DNA from: an uncultured Coriobacteriaceae bacterium
GTDB taxonomy: Bacteria; Actinomycetota; Coriobacteriia; Coriobacteriales; Atopobiaceae
Reading direction: 5' to 3'
DNA: 64,000 nucleotides
NCBI GenBank assembly: GCA_902791035.1
Contig: CADAUA010000012.1
Coordinates: 1-64,000, forward strand
Shown: one piece after another, positions 60,068 to 64,000 of the stretch
Layout: every line of letters begins with the position of its first letter
Numbering within the stretch: position 1 is the stretch's first letter
Notes under the pieces: model-generated
The model's database searches: none
Told to the model about the DNA's origin: nothing
What the model saw: the letters and a program-made list of their open reading frames with translations, nothing else
Program-made: the position numbers and the translations under genes

Positions 60068-61072
60068 TTAGTACGTAAGCGGGTAGTGGCAGGCCACCAT
60101 GTGGTCCGTTCCCACCTGGCGGGGCCGCGGCACCTCCGTCTTGCACCTCTCGTCCGCATAGGGGCACCTGGGATGGAAGGGGCAGCCACTGGGCAGGTCG
60201 ATGGGGCTGGGCAGCTCGCCCAAGACGGCGGCCTCCGTCTCCAGCACGGCATCGCTGGACATGGAGGGCGCGGCATCCAACAGGACCTTGGCATAGGGGT
60301 GCGCCGGGGTCTCGTAGATCTGCTCGGTGTCGCCGGACTCCACGATGGAGCCCAGATACATCACGTCCACGCGGTCGGAGATGTAGCGCACCACGCGCAG
60401 GTCGTGGCTGATGAAGAGGATGGCCAGGTTGAGCTGCTCCTGCAGGTCTATGAGGAGGTTGATGATCTGCGCCTGGATGGACACGTCAAGGGCGGAGACG
60501 GGCTCGTCGGCGATGATGAGCCTGGGTCGCACGGCAAGGGCGCGGGCAATGCCGATGCGCTGCCGCTGCCCGCCCGAGAAGGCGGCCGGCAGGCGGTCCG
60601 CAAGCACCACGTCAAGCCCCACCAGCTTGAGGAGCTTCTCGATCTCGGGCTCCACCTGGTCCTCCGGCACGACCTTGTGGTACAGGAGCTCCTCGCGCAG
60701 GAGCTGCCGCACCGTCATGCGGGGGTTGAGCGAGCTGTAGGGGTCTTGAAAGATCATCTGGATGGACTTGCAGCTCTCGCGCAGCTGGTCCTTGTTGAGC
60801 GCCGTGAGCTCCTGGCCGGCAAAGACCACGCGGCCCGTGGTGGGACGCAGAAGGCCGATGATGGTCTTGGCCAGCGTGGACTTGCCGCAGCCGGACTCGC
60901 CCACAAGTCCCAGGGTCTCGCCCTCGCGGATCTGCAGGCTCACGTTGCTCACGGCCTTGACGGAGCGCTTGGGCCTCTTTGCTATGGCGTCCACGACGCC
61001 GTACTTGAGCGGGAACTCCTTGGACACGTCGTCGACCTCAAGGAGGACGCTCCCTTGGCTCTTCTGACTCAT
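60068..61072 (-). CDS. Oligopeptide ABC transporter ATPase (OppF/DppF type)
   Basis: A 334-residue ATPase: Walker [22 protein letters not shown], signature FSGGQRQRIGIARAL, Walker B LIIADEPVSALD, and the C-terminal oligo_HPY cysteine-containing tail (GCPFHPRCPYADERCK) that binds an Fe-S cluster in related proteins. Overlaps oppD by four bases. Complete except for substrate specificity. Confidence 0.92.
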   Translation of the reverse strand: MSQKSQGSVLLEVDDVSKEFPLKYGVVDAIAKRPKRSVKAVSNVSLQIREGETLGLVGESGCGKSTLAKTIIGLLRPTTGRVVFAGQELTALNKDQLRESCKSIQMIFQDPYSSLNPRMTVRQLLREELLYHKVVPEDQVEPEIEKLLKLVGLDVVLADRLPAAFSGGQRQRIGIARALAVRPRLIIADEPVSALDVSIQAQIINLLIDLQEQLNLAILFISHDLRVVRYISDRVDVMYLGSIVESGDTEQIYETPAHPYAKVLLDAAPSMSSDAVLETEAAVLGELPSPIDLPSGCPFHPRCPYADERCKTEVPRPRQVGTDHMVACHYPLTY

Positions 61073-62097
61073 GCGGCACCCTCCTCCCTGGGGTCAAGAA
61101 TGCCCGTGGACTCCGTCACCTTGGCGCGGTCGCTCTCGTCCGCATGGTGACACCACACCAGGTGGCCGTCCAAGCGGTCCACCACACCTGGCGCCTTGGC
61201 CCTGCAGATGTCCGTGGCGTAGGGGCAACGCGGCGCAAAGGGGCAGCCCACAATCTCGCGCGCCAGGTTAGGCGGCATGCCGGGGATGGACTGGAGCCGG
61301 GAACGCGTGTCGTGCTCAGCCGGGAGCGAGCGAATGAGACCCTCGGTGTAGGGGTGGTGGGGCTTGTCCAGCACCTGGCGGCGCGAGCCTATCTCCACGA
61401 TGCGGCCGGCGTACATGACGCCCACCTGGTCGCACATCTCGTTGACCACGCCCAGGTCGTGCGTGACCAGGAGGACGGACATGCCCAGCTGCTCCTTGAG
61501 GGAGTTGATGAGGCAGATGACCTGGTCTTGGATGGTCACGTCGAGGGCCGTGGTGGGCTCGTCGGCCAAGAGGAGCTTGGGTCGTGGTGCCAGGGCGATG
61601 GCTATCATCACGCGCTGACGCATGCCGCCGGAGAGCTCGTGGACGTAGTTGCCCAGGCGCTCCTCGGGCTCGGGGATGTTGACCATGCGCAGAAGCTCGA
61701 CCGCGCGGTCGTGCATGCCCTGCTTGTCCAGTCCCTGTCCCTCCAGCGACTCAAAGAGCTGCTTTCCCACCGTGGTCACGGGGTTGAGCGAGGTCATGGG
61801 GTCCTGGAAGATCATGCCGATCTCCTTGCCGCGAATCTCGCGCAGCTCCCGCTGGCTCATCTTGGCCACGTCGCGGCCCTGGTAGAGAACCTGGCCGCCC
61901 ACGATCTGGCCCGTCTTGGGCAGCAGGCGGATGATGGAGCGGGCGGTGGTGGACTTGCCGCAACCGGACTCCCCCACCAGGCCAAAGGTCTTGCCCACTC
62001 CAATGGAGAAGGACACGCCCTCCACGGCGCGCACGGTCTCGGTTTTGGTCTTGTAGTACATGCTGAGGTCTGTGACCTTGAGCAGTGGCTCTGGCAT
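61069..62097 (-). CDS. Oligopeptide ABC transporter ATPase (OppD/DppD type)
   Basis: A 342-residue ATPase: Walker [23 protein letters not shown], signature [15 protein letters not shown], Walker [13 protein letters not shown], and the oligo_HPY tail [17 protein letters not shown]. It pairs with the OppF-type subunit. It starts 12 bp after the dppC-type permease gene. Confidence 0.92.
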   Translation of the reverse strand: MPEPLLKVTDLSMYYKTKTETVRAVEGVSFSIGVGKTFGLVGESGCGKSTTARSIIRLLPKTGQIVGGQVLYQGRDVAKMSQRELREIRGKEIGMIFQDPMTSLNPVTTVGKQLFESLEGQGLDKQGMHDRAVELLRMVNIPEPEERLGNYVHELSGGMRQRVMIAIALAPRPKLLLADEPTTALDVTIQDQVICLINSLKEQLGMSVLLVTHDLGVVNEMCDQVGVMYAGRIVEIGSRRQVLDKPHHPYTEGLIRSLPAEHDTRSRLQSIPGMPPNLAREIVGCPFAPRCPYATDICRAKAPGVVDRLDGHLVWCHHADESDRAKVTESTGILDPREEGAA

Positions 62098-62108
62098 CGT
62101 CCCTCCTC

Positions 62109-63035
62109 CTAGTCCTTGGTACGCAGCAGGTCGTTGAGGCCGTCACCCACAAGCGAGAGCCCAAGTCCCACAACGGCCATCATGAGGCCCGGCAGGATGG
62201 AGATCCAGGGCGCGGTGGTGATGAAGGACTTGCCGCCCGAGATGATGGCGCCCCACTCGGGGGTGGGCTGGGGCACGCCCAGGCCAAGGAAGCTCATGCC
62301 GGCGCCGGTCATGATGCACATGACCACGTCGGAGGCCGCATAGACCACGGAGCTCGAGATGACGTTGGGCAGGATGTGGCGGAACATGATGCGCAGGTCG
62401 GAGTAGCCCAGGGTCTTTGCCGCCTGCACGTACTCGGACTGCTTTGCCACCAGCACCTCGGCGCGCACCAGCCGCGTGTACTCGGGCCAAGACACGACCC
62501 ACATGGCAATGATCAGGTTGCGCACGCCGCTGCCCAGGATGGCCACGATGGCGATGGCCAGGACCATGAAGGGGAAGGCCACGAAGCAGTCGAGCACGCG
62601 CATGATGATGGAGTCCAGCTTGCCGCCGTAGTAGCCGGCCAGAAGCCCCAGGAGCACGCCCACCACAAAGGGCAGCGAGACGGAGGCCACGCCGATGATC
62701 AGGTCGAGGCTCGTGGCGTAGACCACGCGGGTCCAGATGTCGTAGCCAAAGTTGTCCGTTCCCATGAGGTGGTCGGCACTGGGCGGCAGGAGCATCTGGG
62801 AGCCGTCCAAGGCGTAGGGATCGCCCGAGGTAAAGAGTTGCGGGAAGAGGGCCATGAGGACGAAGAAGGCCACGATTATGGTTCCTACGAGCAGGCTGGG
62901 GCTGCGCCGGAAGGGGCTCAGGCGCTTCTCGGGCTGGCTGGCCTCCTCAGCGGTTGCCGCAAGTTCGGCCGCGGCCTCGCCCGCGGGCGTAGGCGTGGCG
63001 TCTGCCTTGAAGCCCTTGTCGTCGCTTTGGCTCAT
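62109..63035 (-). CDS. Oligopeptide ABC transporter permease (DppC type)
   Basis: A 308-residue permease with an N-terminal cytosolic extension of about 40 residues, six transmembrane segments, GTDNFGYDIWTRVVYATSLDL (OppC signature) and the EAA loop EYTRLVRAEVLVAKQSEYVQAAKTLG. It overlaps the dppB-type gene by four bases. Confidence 0.91.
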   Translation of the reverse strand: MSQSDDKGFKADATPTPAGEAAAELAATAEEASQPEKRLSPFRRSPSLLVGTIIVAFFVLMALFPQLFTSGDPYALDGSQMLLPPSADHLMGTDNFGYDIWTRVVYATSLDLIIGVASVSLPFVVGVLLGLLAGYYGGKLDSIIMRVLDCFVAFPFMVLAIAIVAILGSGVRNLIIAMWVVSWPEYTRLVRAEVLVAKQSEYVQAAKTLGYSDLRIMFRHILPNVISSSVVYAASDVVMCIMTGAGMSFLGLGVPQPTPEWGAIISGGKSFITTAPWISILPGLMMAVVGLGLSLVGDGLNDLLRTKD

Positions 63036-63985
63036 GCCTCGTCACCTCCCAGCTGGATGCGGTGGTCAAGGACGGAGTAGAGGAAGTCCGTGATCACGTT
63101 GACCACAAGCACGATGATCACAAAGACGATCACGCATCCCTGGACCACGGCATAGTCTCGGCCTGTGACGGCCTGCACCAAAAGGGCGCCGATGCCCGGC
63201 AGGCCAAAGATGTTCTCGATGATCACGGAACCCGAGAGCATGCCGATGATGCGGAGCGAAAGGAGCGTGACCGTGGGGATGAGGGCGTTGCGCAGCACGT
63301 AGCCCGTGGAGATTGCCCAGTTCGAAAGGCCCTTGGAGCGGCCGAAGTCCACGTAGTCGGCCTCCTGCACGTCAATCACGTTGTTTCGGATGTTGCGGAT
63401 GAGGACCGCGATGGACGAGAAGGCCAAGGTCATCCCGGGCAGGATCAGGGCGCGGAAGTGGGCAGGCCACGAGCGTCCCCAGCCGGAGACGGGCAGCAGC
63501 TTGAGCTGGACGCCAAAGACGATGAGCAGAAGCAGGCCCACCCAGAACGCCGGCGAGGAAAGGCCGATGAGGGCGAACACGCGGATGACGGCGTCGGCGG
63601 GCTTGTCGCGCTTGACGCCCGCCAGATAGCCCAAGGGTAGGCTAATCAGGACCGTGAAGATCGTGGCGATCAAGGCCAGGCAAATGGTCGTGACCATGCG
63701 GGTGCCTATGAGCGCGGAGACCTTCTCGTTGTAGATCACCGACGTGCCCATGTCGCCCTGGAGGAGGTTGGAGAAGTAGATCGCAAACTGCTCCGGAATG
63801 GAGGCGTTGAGGCCTCGCTCCTCCTTGATCGCCTCGTAGGCACGCGGGTCGATCTTGTCGCCAAGCGTTGCCAGTGCCGAGTCTCCCGGCAGGAAGCGCA
63901 TCAGCAGGAAGATGACCACGACGGCCACAAAGAGCACCGGGATCATCTGCAGGATGCGCTTGAGTAGGTACCTGAGGGACTTCAC
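63032..63985 (-). CDS. Oligopeptide ABC transporter permease (DppB type)
   Basis: A 317-residue permease: N-terminal KSLRYLLKRILQMIPVLFVAVVVIFLLM, RFLPGDSA, and the EAA loop NVIDVQEADYVDFGRSKGLSNWAI. The start is GTG 63985 with AGGAG at 63992-63996 still inside the window, so the gene appears complete. The substrate-binding protein gene is probably just beyond base 64000. Confidence 0.9.
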   Translation of the reverse strand: MKSLRYLLKRILQMIPVLFVAVVVIFLLMRFLPGDSALATLGDKIDPRAYEAIKEERGLNASIPEQFAIYFSNLLQGDMGTSVIYNEKVSALIGTRMVTTICLALIATIFTVLISLPLGYLAGVKRDKPADAVIRVFALIGLSSPAFWVGLLLLIVFGVQLKLLPVSGWGRSWPAHFRALILPGMTLAFSSIAVLIRNIRNNVIDVQEADYVDFGRSKGLSNWAISTGYVLRNALIPTVTLLSLRIIGMLSGSVIIENIFGLPGIGALLVQAVTGRDYAVVQGCVIVFVIIVLVVNVITDFLYSVLDHRIQLGGDEA

Positions 63986-64000
63986 CCCAACTCCTCTCAC

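Noticed and set aside
1-64000. tRNA or rRNA genes
   Set aside because: No cloverleaf-like sequence with a GTTCGANNC T-loop and matching acceptor stem was found by eye, and no rRNA-like stretch is present; a tRNA search program would be decisive.

Overview
The window looks like chromosome of a high-GC Gram-positive bacterium of the Actinomycetota, most likely a coriobacterium (Olsenella/Atopobium/Collinsella type). This placement is an inference: coding DNA is strongly G+C rich, ribosome binding sites are strong GGAGG types, solute-binding lipoproteins carry a twin-arginine motif followed by a lipobox, and metabolism is built around ABC uptake and peptidases. I see no tRNA, rRNA, complete prophage or recognisable transposase.

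Layout. 0-7.5 kb is a decaying accessory region: an intact guanine-deaminase-type amidohydrolase, a type II-like cas1 (frameshifted) and cas2 without cas9, a 59-bp duplication and a large hairpin where a CRISPR array would be expected, a low-GC alpha/beta hydrolase cassette bracketed by two inverted copies of a 36-bp palindrome, further degenerate copies of that palindrome, and an SDR gene. 7.5-12.6 kb is a BMP-type nucleoside ABC importer operon (lipoprotein, double ATPase, two permeases). 13-31.8 kb holds mostly single genes: aquaporin, amidase with wall-binding repeats, PHP phosphoesterase with a DUF1349 protein, hydrolase, SDR and TetR, a zinc-ribbon/Ltp-repeat membrane protein, an orphan amino-acid binding protein, YdjC deacetylase, MsrA, DUF362, DUF1622, tyrosine phosphatase, HAD phosphatase, a PTS EIIA-like protein lacking its phospho-histidine, glycogen branching enzyme, TetR and an aminotransferase. 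32.3-34.3 kb is a DUF4367 lipoprotein / ECF sigma factor / anti-sigma unit. 34.5-39 kb is a polar amino-acid ABC importer with an M20 peptidase. 39.4-47.2 kb carries a small conserved protein, a 2-hydroxyacid dehydrogenase, a broken class III aminotransferase, a C39-like peptidase, a carbonic-anhydrase remnant, a 2-dehydropantoate reductase and RecQ.

Two operons stand out. At 47.6-52.3 kb, a circularly permuted ATP-grasp protein, an alpha-E protein, a transglutaminase-like protease and two AstE/AspA-type (M14-like) proteins, one with its zinc ligands replaced, form a tightly packed unit whose substrate is unknown. At 56.3-64 kb (minus strand), a complete oligopeptide ABC importer is followed by three different creatininase-family hydrolases and an M42 peptidase, which suggests import and intracellular breakdown of a specific amide or peptide.

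The intergenic space is unusually rich in repeats. At least three dispersed palindromic families (here A, B and C) mark gene ends and broken genes, and there are many short tandem arrays and one hairpin with a perfect 42-bp stem at 52.3 kb. Several genes (cas1, a small gene at 0.3-0.55 kb, a class III aminotransferase, DUF503, gamma carbonic anhydrase) are frameshifted, deleted or truncated, often next to these repeats.
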